Notes: a model not told the origin generated them from the letters alone. 64,000 bases of DNA from Shewanella khirikhana (GCF_003957745.1 NZ_CP020373.1:3147501-3211500), one strand, 5' to 3'; shown: positions 34,895-43,047, counted from the first letter of the stretch. Made by a program: numbers and translations.

Positions 34895-35395
34895 CTAGCG
34901 GGGACACAGCGGCAGCAGCGGTCCGTGGACGGCAACATCCTTCATGCTGTAGTGGCCCTTAAGGTCGCGATACACCTTGGTGTGCCACACTTCGCCGTTA
35001 TCGAGTTCAAACTCAATGGCGTAGTTCAGCCCGGCCACCACCTGGGTGCGCACTTCACGAATATCCTTCAGCCTGGCCGCCGTGTTCATCTGCCTGAGCA
35101 CGGTATCCAGCGCCGCCCTGGCGTCGTCACTGACTTCTTCCTGACGATGCCAGCCGCCGGGTAAGCCATCGCCGGGGATACAATCTTTAATACCATCCTG
35201 AACCATTGCCATGTCTCCCTGAGTTGCTGCTTGCGCTGCCGACTCTTTCTGTACTGACGCTTGCTGTGTTGTTGCTTCCTGGGCAGACGCTTGCTGCGCC
35301 GCAGGCGAGTCAGCGACAGCTTGAGTATTCCCGGCTTTGTCGCCGCAGCCCGCCAATAACACCATGCCAAGCAAACCGATATAAATCCGATGCAT
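34895..35395 (-). CDS. Cystatin-like lipoprotein
   Basis: Encodes 166 residues. A lipoprotein signal ends in MVLLAGC, with cysteine 17 as the lipidated residue. The next 50 residues are rich in Q, A, S and T. The C-terminal domain has PGGW, the helix DDARAALDTVLRQMNTAA, and QVVAGLNYAIEFEL at residues 118-131, which contains the exact cystatin motif QxVxG, followed by a tryptophan hairpin (GEVWHTKVY). It would thus be a surface- or periplasm-anchored inhibitor of cysteine peptidases of the papain type, or a cystatin-fold protein with another role. The start ATG at 35395 has AAGGA eight bases upstream. Confidence 0.72.
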   Translation of the reverse strand: MHRIYIGLLGMVLLAGCGDKAGNTQAVADSPAAQQASAQEATTQQASVQKESAAQAATQGDMAMVQDGIKDCIPGDGLPGGWHRQEEVSDDARAALDTVLRQMNTAARLKDIREVRTQVVAGLNYAIEFELDNGEVWHTKVYRDLKGHYSMKDVAVHGPLLPLCPR

Positions 35396-35623
35396 ATGCC
35401 ACATCCTTATGTTCAAAGACGATGATGAATTTCCATTTTCATTTTTATATCAAACTATTGGGATGCCACTATTCGTGCCAGGGCAAAAACCGCCTTTAGG
35501 TTGACTGACGGGCGCAACTTTTGCGAGCCGCGCCAATAAAGCGCAAGCCCGGACAGGGCGCTTGCTGATATCAGATCAACCGGCTACATTGGCTGCCCAT
35601 AACAATAACCAGCCGCCCTGTTT

Positions 35624-36508
35624 ATGCAATCCAGCTTCTATCTGATGGCCGCCTGCTCGGCCATATTGATGGGCACCATAGGTATTATTGCCCGCCTGGG
35701 CGACCTCGATGCCGCCACCCTCACCTTTTATCGTCTGGCCCTCGGCGCCCTGGTGCTGATGCTGTTTGTGCTGATGAAAGGTCAGGGCAAACGCTTATTG
35801 GCCCTTCCCCATTGGGGCACTGTGCTTGGCGGCGTGCTGCTGGCGAGCTTTATCCTGTGCTTTTTAAAAGCCATCGAAACCATTCCCATGTCGCTTGCGA
35901 TTATGCTGGTGTATCTGGCGCCTGCGGTAGCCGCCATCGGCGCCCACTTCCTGTTTAACGAGCGGCTGACAAAGGCCTCTCTGGGACTGGTGCTGCTGGC
36001 GTTTTTTGGCTTTGCCATGTTGCAGGAGTTTTCCCTCGACACCCAGGGCGCCGAGGCCGAAGGGCTGGGCTACGCCCTGGCCTGTCTCGCAGCCTACAGC
36101 GCGTTTATTTTGATAAACAAGCAGGTACCCGCCAGCGCAGATCCCTTTGCCAAAACCTGGGTGCAACTGTCGGTGGGCGCCCTTTGCTGCTTACCGCTGA
36201 TCTGGCAGCTGCCGTTTCCCAGCGGCAACGACTGGTTTTGGCTGTCGATGGCAGCCTTGTTTCCCGGTTTTCTGGCGATACTTTTCGCGGTAAAGGCGAT
36301 AGCCGCCCTGCCCGCCAAGGTGTTCGGCACCCTCGCCTATCTCGAGCCGCTGGTCGTGGTACTGGCTGGATTTTGGCTGTTTAACGAGCCCATGTCGGCA
36401 CTTAAATGGGCTGGCTGCGGCCTTATTCTGCTGAGCGGCATTGCCCAGGCCCAGCTCGCCAGACCGCCTCGCCGCACTGGTCAAGCCAACGCCCATGGGG
36501 TAAGTTAA
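35624..36508 (+). CDS. EamA/DMT-family membrane transporter
   Basis: Encodes 294 residues with about ten membrane helices in two repeated halves, each with the EamA layout: GTIGIIARLGDLDAATLTFYR in the first, and LAYLEPLVVVLAGFWLFNEP in the second. DMT transporters export amino acids, nucleosides or other metabolites; substrate unknown. Forty-five bases separate it from the downstream aminopeptidase gene on the same strand, so they may be cotranscribed. Confidence 0.88.
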   Translation: MQSSFYLMAACSAILMGTIGIIARLGDLDAATLTFYRLALGALVLMLFVLMKGQGKRLLALPHWGTVLGGVLLASFILCFLKAIETIPMSLAIMLVYLAPAVAAIGAHFLFNERLTKASLGLVLLAFFGFAMLQEFSLDTQGAEAEGLGYALACLAAYSAFILINKQVPASADPFAKTWVQLSVGALCCLPLIWQLPFPSGNDWFWLSMAALFPGFLAILFAVKAIAALPAKVFGTLAYLEPLVVVLAGFWLFNEPMSALKWAGCGLILLSGIAQAQLARPPRRTGQANAHGVS

Positions 36509-36553
36509 GCGGCAAAAATACAAGCCGCCTACCGGCAACTGAAGGAAGCATCC

Positions 36554-39175
36554 GTGAAATTATCAAGCCAAATCTGGGTGGCCGCAGCCGCGCTCACTCT
36601 GGCCTCCTGCGCCGCCACAACCGGCTCCACAGGTGGCCGCGATGGAACGCCTTATATCAGCGCCGAGCAAGCCGCCGCCCGCTCGGCACGGGTCAGCAAT
36701 GTCAGCTACGAGTTGGATTTTTCGCTGACCGGCGAGCGTGAATTCAGCGCCACCAGCACTGTGACCTTCGATTTGGCCGATACCCTCTCGCCGCTGACGC
36801 TGGATTTGAATCAGGCCAGAGTCACCGGCCTTGCGATCAACGGCGCCAAGGTATACCCCAATTACAACGGCAGCTACCTTGTGCTCAATCCCAAGCTGCT
36901 TACCAGTGGCCAAAACCGCATTGAAGTGAGCTTCAGCCGCCCCCACAGCACCAATGGTGAGGGCCTGCACCGCTTCGAAGACCCGGTCGATGGCAAGGTG
37001 TATCTGTACTCCCATTTCGAGCCTGCTGCCGCCCAGCAGATGTTTGCCGTGTTTGACCAGCCAGACCTCAAGGCAAGCTATAAGGTCAGGGTGAAAGCTC
37101 CCGCCGACTGGCAGGTGATCACCACCATGCGCGAAACCAGCGTGACCGACGAGGGCAATGTAAAAGTGTGGGACTTCCCGGCCACGCCAAAGCTGAGCCC
37201 CTATAACTTCTCGCTGCACGCCGGCCCCTATCAAGTGTGGCAGGACAGCCGCGCCAAATATCCAATGCGCCTGTTTGCCCGCCAGTCCATTGCCGACAAG
37301 GTGAACCCGGAAGACTGGTTCCGCTACACGGCGCTGGGCATCGATTACTTTGAAGGCTACTTCGGTATCCCTTATCCCTTTAAAAAGTATGACCAGCTGC
37401 TGGTGCCGGACTTTTTGTACGGCGCCATGGAAAATGCCGCGGCCATCACCTTCTCTGAGTCGGGCTTTGTCAGCAGTGGCGAGATGAGCCTCAAGCAAAA
37501 GCAATCGCTTGCGGGCGTTATCATGCACGAAATGGCCCACCAGTGGTTTGGCGATCTGGTGACCATGAAGTGGTGGAATGGCCTGTGGCTGAATGAGAGT
37601 TTCGCATCCTTGATGGGCACCATGGCGCTGGAGAAGATCCCCGAATTCACCCATGCCTGGCAAAGCTTTTACGCAGGTGGTAAGCAGCGCGCCTACACCC
37701 AGGACAGCCTGGTGACCACCCACCCCATCGAAGTGCCCGTGCCCACCTCGGGTAACGCCTTTGATAATATTGATGCCATCACCTACCAAAAAGGTGCCGC
37801 CAGCCTGCGTCAGCTGAGCATTTTGCTGGGCCAGGAAACCTTCCGCCGCGGCGTTGCCAGCTACTTGAATGAGTTCAGTTACCGCAACGCGACCCTGGAC
37901 GACTTTATTCAAAGCCTCGCAAAGGCCTCCGGCAAAGACCTGAACCAATGGACCCAGGACTGGCTGTATCAGCCCGGTGTAAACCATATTCAGGCCGAGT
38001 TCGATTGTGAGGGCGACGTTATCAGCCGCTTTAGCCTGCTGCAAAGCGCTCCGGCCGAGTATCCGGTGCTGCGGGAGCAAAAAGTGCAACTGGCGCTGTT
38101 CGATGCCGACCGCCATGGCCTGCACCGCGACCGGGTGGTGGAAGTCACCTTCAAGGGGGCTAAAACCGAGGTGCCTTCGCTGATTGGCAGGCACTGCCCC
38201 AAGCTTGTGTACCCCAACTATCAGGACTGGGGTTATCTGAAGGTTAACCTGGATCCCCGCTCCTTCGAGACCGCCCGCAGCCATCTGGCCCGAGCCGAAG
38301 ACCCGCTGCTGCGCGCCATGCTGTGGCAAAGCCTCTGGGACAGCGTTGAAGACGGCAAGCTGCCATTGCAGGACTTTATCGCCACCGCGCTGGTGAATGC
38401 CCCCAAGGAGCAGGATCTGCAGATCAGCAACCAGATTATCGACAAGCTCAAACGCAGCGCCGATTACCTCCACAGCGCCCCGGCAGCATCGGCCAAATTC
38501 ACCCAAAAGGCCTTGCTGGCACTGTCGCAAATGAGCCTGCGCCGCGCCATGGAAAGCCGCGGCAACAGCGAGCTTCAGGGCAACTGGTTCGATGCCTATG
38601 TATCGCTCGCTTATGGCGGTGAAGCCATTGGCCACCTGGACGAACTGCTCGATGGCGCCAGCCGCATTCAGGGGCTGGAAATCGATCAGGACAGACGCTG
38701 GGATATCATCGCCCGCTTGAACCGCCTCGATGCCATAGGCGCCGAGCGTCGCATTCGCGATGAACTGGCCAGGGACAGCAGCGACTCAGGCCAGAAGGCC
38801 GCTATCCGCGCCAAGGTGCAGCGCCCTGACGCCAGCATCAAGCGCCAGTGGCTTGGCAAGATTGCCGCCGGCAGCGAGCCGTTTCCCAAACTTCGCATTG
38901 CCATGTATTCCCTGTATCCGCCAGAGCAGCAACTACTGGCACAGGCGAGCAGCGATGAACGCTTTGCCATGCTCACCGAACTGGATGCCAGAGGCCCGGT
39001 GTTTGCCCGCTCTGCCGCCGCACTTATCCCATCAAGTTGCAGCGCCGAAGGCGTAGCGGCCATCAGCAACTATTTGGCTGCCAAGCCCAAGCTCTCAAGC
39101 GGTATGGAGCGCGCCCTTTTGGAAGCACGCCAATTGCAGCAGCGCTGCGTGAATGTGGTCACGCGCCTGCCCTGA
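36554..39175 (+). CDS. M1-family aminopeptidase lipoprotein (PepN-like)
   Basis: Encodes 873 residues. The signal ends LTLASC, with cysteine 19 as lipid anchor. The M1 architecture is intact: an N-terminal beta domain, the substrate-recognition motif GAMEN at residues 290-294, and the zinc site HEMAHQWFGDLV (residues 325-336) with the distal glutamate 348 in WLNESFA. The GTG codon at 36554 follows GAAGGAAGC. The lipoprotein signal means it would act on the periplasmic or outer-membrane side, unlike cytoplasmic E. coli PepN. A helical ERAP-like C-terminal domain covers about 560-870. Confidence 0.93.
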   Translation: MKLSSQIWVAAAALTLASCAATTGSTGGRDGTPYISAEQAAARSARVSNVSYELDFSLTGEREFSATSTVTFDLADTLSPLTLDLNQARVTGLAINGAKVYPNYNGSYLVLNPKLLTSGQNRIEVSFSRPHSTNGEGLHRFEDPVDGKVYLYSHFEPAAAQQMFAVFDQPDLKASYKVRVKAPADWQVITTMRETSVTDEGNVKVWDFPATPKLSPYNFSLHAGPYQVWQDSRAKYPMRLFARQSIADKVNPEDWFRYTALGIDYFEGYFGIPYPFKKYDQLLVPDFLYGAMENAAAITFSESGFVSSGEMSLKQKQSLAGVIMHEMAHQWFGDLVTMKWWNGLWLNESFASLMGTMALEKIPEFTHAWQSFYAGGKQRAYTQDSLVTTHPIEVPVPTSGNAFDNIDAITYQKGAASLRQLSILLGQETFRRGVASYLNEFSYRNATLDDFIQSLAKASGKDLNQWTQDWLYQPGVNHIQAEFDCEGDVISRFSLLQSAPAEYPVLREQKVQLALFDADRHGLHRDRVVEVTFKGAKTEVPSLIGRHCPKLVYPNYQDWGYLKVNLDPRSFETARSHLARAEDPLLRAMLWQSLWDSVEDGKLPLQDFIATALVNAPKEQDLQISNQIIDKLKRSADYLHSAPAASAKFTQKALLALSQMSLRRAMESRGNSELQGNWFDAYVSLAYGGEAIGHLDELLDGASRIQGLEIDQDRRWDIIARLNRLDAIGAERRIRDELARDSSDSGQKAAIRAKVQRPDASIKRQWLGKIAAGSEPFPKLRIAMYSLYPPEQQLLAQASSDERFAMLTELDARGPVFARSAAALIPSSCSAEGVAAISNYLAAKPKLSSGMERALLEARQLQQRCVNVVTRLP

Positions 39176-39201
39176 GTGCATGACTCCTGGCCATTCGATA
39201 C

Positions 39202-39228
39202 AAAAAAGCCCCTTCGCAGGGGCTTTTT
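39202..39228. terminator. Bidirectional terminator after the aminopeptidase gene
   Basis: AAAAAAGCCCCT-TCGC-AGGGGCTTTTT forms a strong stem with T-run on the plus strand. Confidence 0.88.
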
Positions 39229-39279
39229 CAATATGCAATCCGATAAAATCTTTTTGCAGCAAACAGTTAGCATCATTTA

Positions 39280-39297
39280 GTGTCATACTCCTGTCAC
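39280..39297 (+). promoter_or_regulatory. Pho-box-like site upstream of the glycerophosphodiesterase gene
   Basis: GTGTCATACTCCTGTCAC matches the PhoB layout CTGTCAT-N4-CTGTCAT at 6 of 7 positions in each half. It lies 81 bases before the ATG at 39378. Confidence 0.62.
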
Positions 39298-39377
39298 CTC
39301 AGCGTCGCAGCGCCGTCACCTTGGGCCAGTAGCATCTGGGCTCCTGAGTTCATATCCACCCAAGGACACGACCCGAG

Positions 39378-40628
39378 ATGTTAAAACTAAAATCCCTGCT
39401 TTGGCTGCTGCCACTTGGCCTGCTTGGTGCCTGTAACGACAACAACGACAACCCCCCCGAGGCGCCCAAGGTGCCTGCTGAAGTGGGAGTGCGTCCTGCC
39501 TATTTGGTGTCGCAGATGACAGACGGCCCACTCAAGAGTGAACTTGAAGCCTGCCACGGCATGAATTTCTACCGCAGCGACCTGTCAATCGGCCACCGAG
39601 GCGCGGCCATGCAGTTCCCCGAGCACACCCGCGAGTCTTATCAGGCAGCCATCGACTCGGGCGCAGGCGTGGTGGAATGTGACGTCACCTTCACCGCCGA
39701 TAAGGCGCTGGTTTGCCGTCACTCTCAGTGCGATCTGCACACCACCACCAACATCCTGGCAGTACCGGAACTGGCCGCCAAATGCAGCGTGCCCTTCAGC
39801 CCCTTTGATGCCGCAACCGACACCCCGGCGTCGGCCAAGTGCTGCACCAGCGACATCACCCTGGAAGAGTTTATGAGCCTTAAGGGCAAGATGGATGGCG
39901 CCAACCCCAAGGCCACCACAGTGGAAGCCTATATGGCAGGCACGCCCGGCTGGCGCACGGATCTGTATTCTGCCACCGGCACCCTGATGACCCACGCCCA
40001 GTCGATTGAAATGTTCAAGGCCGCCGGAGTGAAGATGACCCCGGAACTGAAGGCCCCCGCGGTGACCATGCCATTCGATGGCATGAGTCAGCAGGATTAT
40101 GCCGATAAACTGGTGGCCGAATATCAGGCGGCAGGTGTGAGCGGCGCAAGCGTTTACCCGCAATCCTTCAACCTGGATGACGTAAAACACTGGATTGCCA
40201 CCGCCCCTGAGTTTGGCAATCAGGCGGTGTATCTGGACGACAGAGATGAAACCCAGGCCGGTTTCGACCCCATGAACCCCGACACCTGGCAGCCCACTAT
40301 GGCCACGCTGAAGGCCGATGGCGTGGAAATTATCGCCCCGCCACTGTGGATGCTGGTTACAGTAGGCGCCGACGGCAAGATAGCGCCTTCACCTTACGCC
40401 ACGCAGGCCAAGGCCGCCGGACTCAAGATTATCACCTGGACGCTGGAGCGCTCCGGCCACCTCACCGATGGCGGCGGCTGGTACTATCAAAGCATCACAG
40501 ATGTAACCAACAACGAAGGCGTGGTGTACGAGCTGCTCGACGTGCTCGCCAAAGACATAGGTGTGATTGGGGTGTTCTCCGACTGGCCCGCCACCGTCAC
40601 CTACTACGCCAACTGCAAAGGCTTGTAA
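39378..40628 (+). CDS. Glycerophosphodiester phosphodiesterase, lipoprotein
   Basis: Encodes 416 residues. The signal ends LLGAC (lipid-anchored cysteine 19). The GDPD catalytic motif IGHRGAA is at residues 71-77, followed by FPEHTRESY and VVECDVTFTADKALVCRHSQ, with metal-binding glutamate and aspartate. It would cleave glycerophosphodiesters to glycerol 3-phosphate plus an alcohol on the periplasmic or outer-membrane side, releasing phosphate-rich nutrients. Two extra cysteine clusters (CCTSD) suggest disulfides. A Pho-box-like site 81 bases upstream points to phosphate-starvation control. Confidence 0.9.
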   Translation: MLKLKSLLWLLPLGLLGACNDNNDNPPEAPKVPAEVGVRPAYLVSQMTDGPLKSELEACHGMNFYRSDLSIGHRGAAMQFPEHTRESYQAAIDSGAGVVECDVTFTADKALVCRHSQCDLHTTTNILAVPELAAKCSVPFSPFDAATDTPASAKCCTSDITLEEFMSLKGKMDGANPKATTVEAYMAGTPGWRTDLYSATGTLMTHAQSIEMFKAAGVKMTPELKAPAVTMPFDGMSQQDYADKLVAEYQAAGVSGASVYPQSFNLDDVKHWIATAPEFGNQAVYLDDRDETQAGFDPMNPDTWQPTMATLKADGVEIIAPPLWMLVTVGADGKIAPSPYATQAKAAGLKIITWTLERSGHLTDGGGWYYQSITDVTNNEGVVYELLDVLAKDIGVIGVFSDWPATVTYYANCKGL

Positions 40629-40688
40629 CCGGCGTTAAATATCCGCCCTCGGCAGAGGGTGGAACCAACAAAGCAAAACGTAAAAAGC

Positions 40689-40717
40689 AAAAGGCCGTGT
40701 CTGTGACACGGCCTTTT
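40689..40717. terminator. Terminator of the glycerophosphodiesterase gene
   Basis: AAAAGGCCGTGTC (40689-40701) pairs perfectly with GACACGGCCTTTT (40705-40717) around a 3-nt loop, giving a T-run on both strands. Confidence 0.88.
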
Positions 40718-40781
40718 ACTGCGTTAAACAAGAGTCTTGGATGGATTGGAGAAAGCCTTCGGATTCAAAGTACGATTTCAG

Positions 40782-40799
40782 AAAGATTTGGCTGTCCTG
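40782..40799 (+). repeat. RAYT-associated repeat, partial copy
   Basis: AAAGATTTGGCTGTCCTG is identical to the core of the 41-nt repeat at 40826-40866, 44 bases further right. Confidence 0.75.
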
Positions 40800-40825
40800 A
40801 ATTCTCTCTTTTCGTGGGCGTAAAC

Positions 40826-40866
40826 GGCATGCCAAACATCATAAAGATTTGGCTGTCCTGTCTTTT
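40826..40866 (+). repeat. Left 41-nt direct repeat flanking the transposase segment
   Basis: Begins GGCATGC, contains AAAGATTTGGCTGTCCTG and ends TGTCTTTT. It matches the copy at 43095-43135 at 38 of 41 positions in the same orientation. The two copies bracket the small ORFs and the RAYT gene. Confidence 0.88.
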
Positions 40867-40867
40867 T

Positions 40868-40906
40868 TAAGTGTTGAGAATCCCTCTTGAACGCCTTTCA
40901 TACGCC
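40868..40906 (-). repeat. attC-like fragment (integron recombination site remnant)
   Basis: On the minus strand AAGGCGTTCAAGAGGGATTC followed by TCAACACTT resembles the left arm of Vibrio/Shewanella-type attC repeats (a CTCAAGAGGGACTGTCAAC-like arm). The other arm is not present here; it is cut by the RAYT-associated repeat. Confidence 0.45.
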
Positions 40907-41050
40907 TCTTATGCACAAAAAACCAAAAAAAGGCTTTACTTGTCCCCTTTTTGTCCCTATTATTGGACTGTGCTCAATACGGAGTACAAAGGAGCACACT
41001 CCGCATGAACAGCGATGTGTGCGCTCTATTAACCAATATAAGGAGTATTA

Positions 41051-41086
41051 ATGAGAATAATATCAAATAGATATTCGAGAAGATGA
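41051..41086 (+). CDS. Putative 11-codon leader peptide
   Basis: ATG at 41051 is preceded by AAGGAG at ideal spacing and runs MRIISNRYSRR to a TGA at 41084-41086. It is followed at once by the structured region 41087-41181 and then the 82-residue ORF. Its size, strong ribosome site and position fit a regulatory leader peptide, but coding is not proven. Confidence 0.45.
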   Translation: MRIISNRYSRR

Positions 41087-41181
41087 GTTTCTCAAAACCT
41101 AAACACAGACGTCGAGTTAGTTTCTCACTTAAAGCCAAACTAACTAGTTAGTCCGAGCTCGACATTCTGTTAGTGAGAAAC
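41087..41181 (+). promoter_or_regulatory. Structured leader RNA with alternative pairings
   Basis: State 1: GTCGAG (41111-41116) pairs with CTCGAC (41158-41163), enclosing GTTAGTTT (41116-41123) pairing with AAACTAAC (41137-41144); the two share base 41116, so one pair must open. State 2: GTTTCTCACT (41120-41129) pairs with AGTGAGAAAC (41172-41181). The two exclude each other because the left arms overlap. A further GTTTCTCA at 41087-41094 could also pair with the 41172 arm. ACTAACTAGTTAGT (41139-41152) is a perfect palindrome. Confidence 0.55.
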
Positions 41182-41211
41182 GTGGGCTACAAACCGTAAG
41201 GAATGTAGAAC

Positions 41212-41460
41212 ATGAAAGTAAAAACCTATAACTCTCGTACGCTTGAAGTCACCATTGAATCAACAAAAGTTGAGGTGAAACTACAAGAAACATGCGAAAC
41301 AGAGCAAGATTTCGCACAGGGTACTGACAAAGTAAAGATGTACCCATCAACACCGAAAAAGCGAAAGAAAAAGTGGCTAAAAATGCCATCTCTGACCGAT
41401 GCTTTATTAGGTGGCGCAATCTCAGCGGTTATGGCTATCGCTGTGCAGTACTTTATTTGA
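41212..41460 (+). CDS. Small protein with C-terminal membrane helix, unknown function
   Basis: Encodes 82 residues. The first half is charged and beta-prone (TLEVTIESTKVEVKL), a basic cluster KKRKKKWLK follows near residue 49, and a hydrophobic segment (ALLGGAISAVMAIAVQYFI) forms the C-terminal end. That layout is of a tail-anchored membrane protein with a positive-inside cytosolic part. The ATG at 41212 follows AAGGA. It is preceded by the structured leader and followed after 55 bases by the 74-residue ORF. I do not recognise the family. AT-rich codon use differs from the core genes nearby. Confidence 0.65.
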   Translation: MKVKTYNSRTLEVTIESTKVEVKLQETCETEQDFAQGTDKVKMYPSTPKKRKKKWLKMPSLTDALLGGAISAVMAIAVQYFI

Positions 41461-41515
41461 TAGGGGCAAGATAGTCGGTGTAAAAGCCGACGTCTTTTTA
41501 AAATGAGAGGAAACT

Positions 41516-41740
41516 ATGTCTACAGCAAAAAAAACCACCGCTGATCGTAGAGTACGTATAACCCCCGAATTAGAAGATAAAATCTTAAAGCTAGCAAACA
41601 CAGACAAGTTTAGCGAAGCGCTACCTACACTTGAGCAAGCAGTGAACATGTACCAAATGTTAAAGGATGCCCAAGAATCAGGTTCAAAGTTCTACGAGAT
41701 TGATGCCAATGGTGAAAAGTACATCGTTCGATTTATCTAA
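41516..41740 (+). CDS. Small soluble protein of unknown function
   Basis: Encodes 74 residues, start ATG at 41516 with GAGAGGAAA upstream. It starts with a lysine-rich stretch, then VRITPELEDKILKLANTDKF, a helix EALPTLEQAVNMYQMLKDAQ and a beta-like end EKYIVRFI. The early part is loosely like a ribbon-helix-helix or antitoxin-type protein, but this is weak. It follows the 82-residue membrane protein by 55 bases, probably as one transcript, and is followed by a rho-independent terminator. Confidence 0.62.
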   Translation: MSTAKKTTADRRVRITPELEDKILKLANTDKFSEALPTLEQAVNMYQMLKDAQESGSKFYEIDANGEKYIVRFI

Positions 41741-41745
41741 ATTTA

Positions 41746-41786
41746 TTAGCAGAAGTTGGTTACATTCGACTTCTGCTAATTTTTTA
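41746..41786 (+). terminator. Terminator of the small-ORF operon
   Basis: TTAGCAGAAGT pairs with ACTTCTGCTAA across a 12-nt loop, followed by TTTTTT on the plus strand. Confidence 0.85.
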
Positions 41787-41787
41787 C

Positions 41788-41853
41788 ATAACGCCGCGTT
41801 AAGCGGACTAAAATTGTTGGTTATAATGTGTAGCGAAGTGAAACTTAACCAAC
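41788..41853 (+). repeat. Truncated attC-like element
   Basis: ACATAACGCCGCGTTAAGCGG has the look of the left end of an attC site. It continues to TTGTTGGTTA (41814-41823), which pairs with TAACCAACAA (41846-41855) as the inner stem. The expected mirror arm (CCGCTTAACGCGGCGTTA-like) is missing, so the element appears cut short. Confidence 0.45.
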
Positions 41854-42057
41854 AAGAAGATACAGGACATCCTAAACACTTACCACACAAACTGACAGGG
41901 CACGACTCTTCTCAAATACCGTAAAATCCAGTTTTGATTGTCAGAAAAGCTATAGAAAAATCAGACGATGCAGGGATACATATTTAAAATGCTGATTTAC
42001 ACCCATACAAACCACAGGCTAGGCCTGTTTTAGTGAAGACGGAATGAATTTATCAAG

Positions 42058-43047
42058 TTAACCAGGATGAATGGCTTCGCTTTGTCGCTTACCCCGACAC
42101 CATTTACCGCCAGATTTGGCCTTCATCGCACACATGGCATCCCACCGGCCGCTCATCCCACTGTATTGACGGCGGAACTCCTTGGCTGAGGTTATCCAGG
42201 CATCATCACTGATGCCAAGTTCAGCCAACAGCTTTGACCTTGAAGACTCGATAAAACCACGCTTATCTTGCCGCACCGCGCGGCCAGTCCAATCGATAAG
42301 CTCAAGGTAATCGGCAAAGTGAAACGGAATGCCGGTTTGCTGGGCGGCCGTGGCTGCACCATCAAATTGAAGCAATGGCTTAAGCGAGGCGTTCACGGGT
42401 TTAGGTTCTGCAAGTTCTTCTATTCGCTCCTGAATCGAAGTGTAATCAGATGCTTGCAATGAATCAGTTATGCCTGCCCTTATCGGATTTAGGTCTACAT
42501 ACATCATGCAGGCGAGCAGTGCTTGCTCATCCAGCAACGCCTGAGATTTGAAGCGCCCTTCCCAAAACACCCCCGTGCAACCATCTTCGCGATTGGCCTT
42601 TCGGGCTATTTCTTCATTTAAACAGCGCATAAACCAACTGATACTGCCAAGCCGCTCTTGCCAGTCACTAATCAGCGTATCCAGCAGTATGCTCTCGCCT
42701 GCCGACAGGCTATCGCCCTTTAAGAATTTTGCCGCAACGGGATTGCCGCTAAAGAGCCTTGTCCAACGTTCTATCACCTCAAACTGTGACAAAGATTTTT
42801 GAGCCGCCAAATCAATTTTCAGCACCAAATGATAGTGATTCGACATCACTGCATAAGCGCACACATCAATGCAGAATATCGACGATAACTGCCTGACTTT
42901 ATCCACTATCCAGCCACGCCTATGTTCATAGCAACGACCGGAAAGTGCATCTTCCCCGCACAAAAACGCCCTTCTGACACAGCGATTAATCACATGGTAG
43001 AAGGGCGTACTTTCAGCATCAATCAACTGACGACGGGCTGTAGTCAT
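42058..43047 (-). CDS. REP-associated tyrosine transposase (RAYT, Y1_Tnp family)
   Basis: Encodes 329 residues. The Y1 HuH motif is YAVMSNHYHLVLKI (HYH) at about residue 75, the region GCTGVFWEGRFKSQALLDEQALLACMMYVDLNPIRAGI carries the catalytic tyrosine and family hallmark LNPIRA. RAYTs are single-strand transposases that act on short palindromic repeats elsewhere in the genome. The C-terminal 90 residues are an extension. The ATG at 43047 follows GAGG. It lies inside a 2.3-kb segment flanked by 41-nt direct repeats that fit associated sites. It interrupts the attC-like array. Confidence 0.88.
   Translation of the reverse strand: MTTARRQLIDAESTPFYHVINRCVRRAFLCGEDALSGRCYEHRRGWIVDKVRQLSSIFCIDVCAYAVMSNHYHLVLKIDLAAQKSLSQFEVIERWTRLFSGNPVAAKFLKGDSLSAGESILLDTLISDWQERLGSISWFMRCLNEEIARKANREDGCTGVFWEGRFKSQALLDEQALLACMMYVDLNPIRAGITDSLQASDYTSIQERIEELAEPKPVNASLKPLLQFDGAATAAQQTGIPFHFADYLELIDWTGRAVRQDKRGFIESSRSKLLAELGISDDAWITSAKEFRRQYSGMSGRWDAMCAMKAKSGGKWCRGKRQSEAIHPG

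Larger units (their letters stand above)
40629..41050. other. Intergenic region with terminator, repeat copies and AT-rich island border
   Basis: Holds the terminator at 40689-40717, two copies of the RAYT-associated repeat (40782 and 40826), an attC-like fragment (40868-40906), then AT-rich sequence. It contains a short hairpin candidate, GTGCTC at 40972-40977 with GAGCAC at 40992-40997, and an overlapping 21-codon open frame from 41005 without a ribosome site. Composition turns AT-rich from about 40.87 kb. Confidence 0.5.
41741..42057. other. Intergenic region with terminator and truncated attC-like element
   Basis: Holds the terminator at 41746-41786 and the attC-like half-site at 41788-41853. 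The remaining AT-rich 200 bases (41854-42057), ending at the transposase stop, show no gene or clear motif. Confidence 0.5.

Noticed and set aside
36563..38635. 690-codon open frame antisense to the aminopeptidase gene
   Set aside because: It lies wholly opposite the M1 peptidase with intact motifs; GC-rich codon bias creates long antisense frames. No family sequence or ribosome site supports it.
41005..41070. 21-codon open frame overlapping the leader ORF
   Set aside because: No ribosome site and different frame from the better supported 11-codon ORF at 41051.
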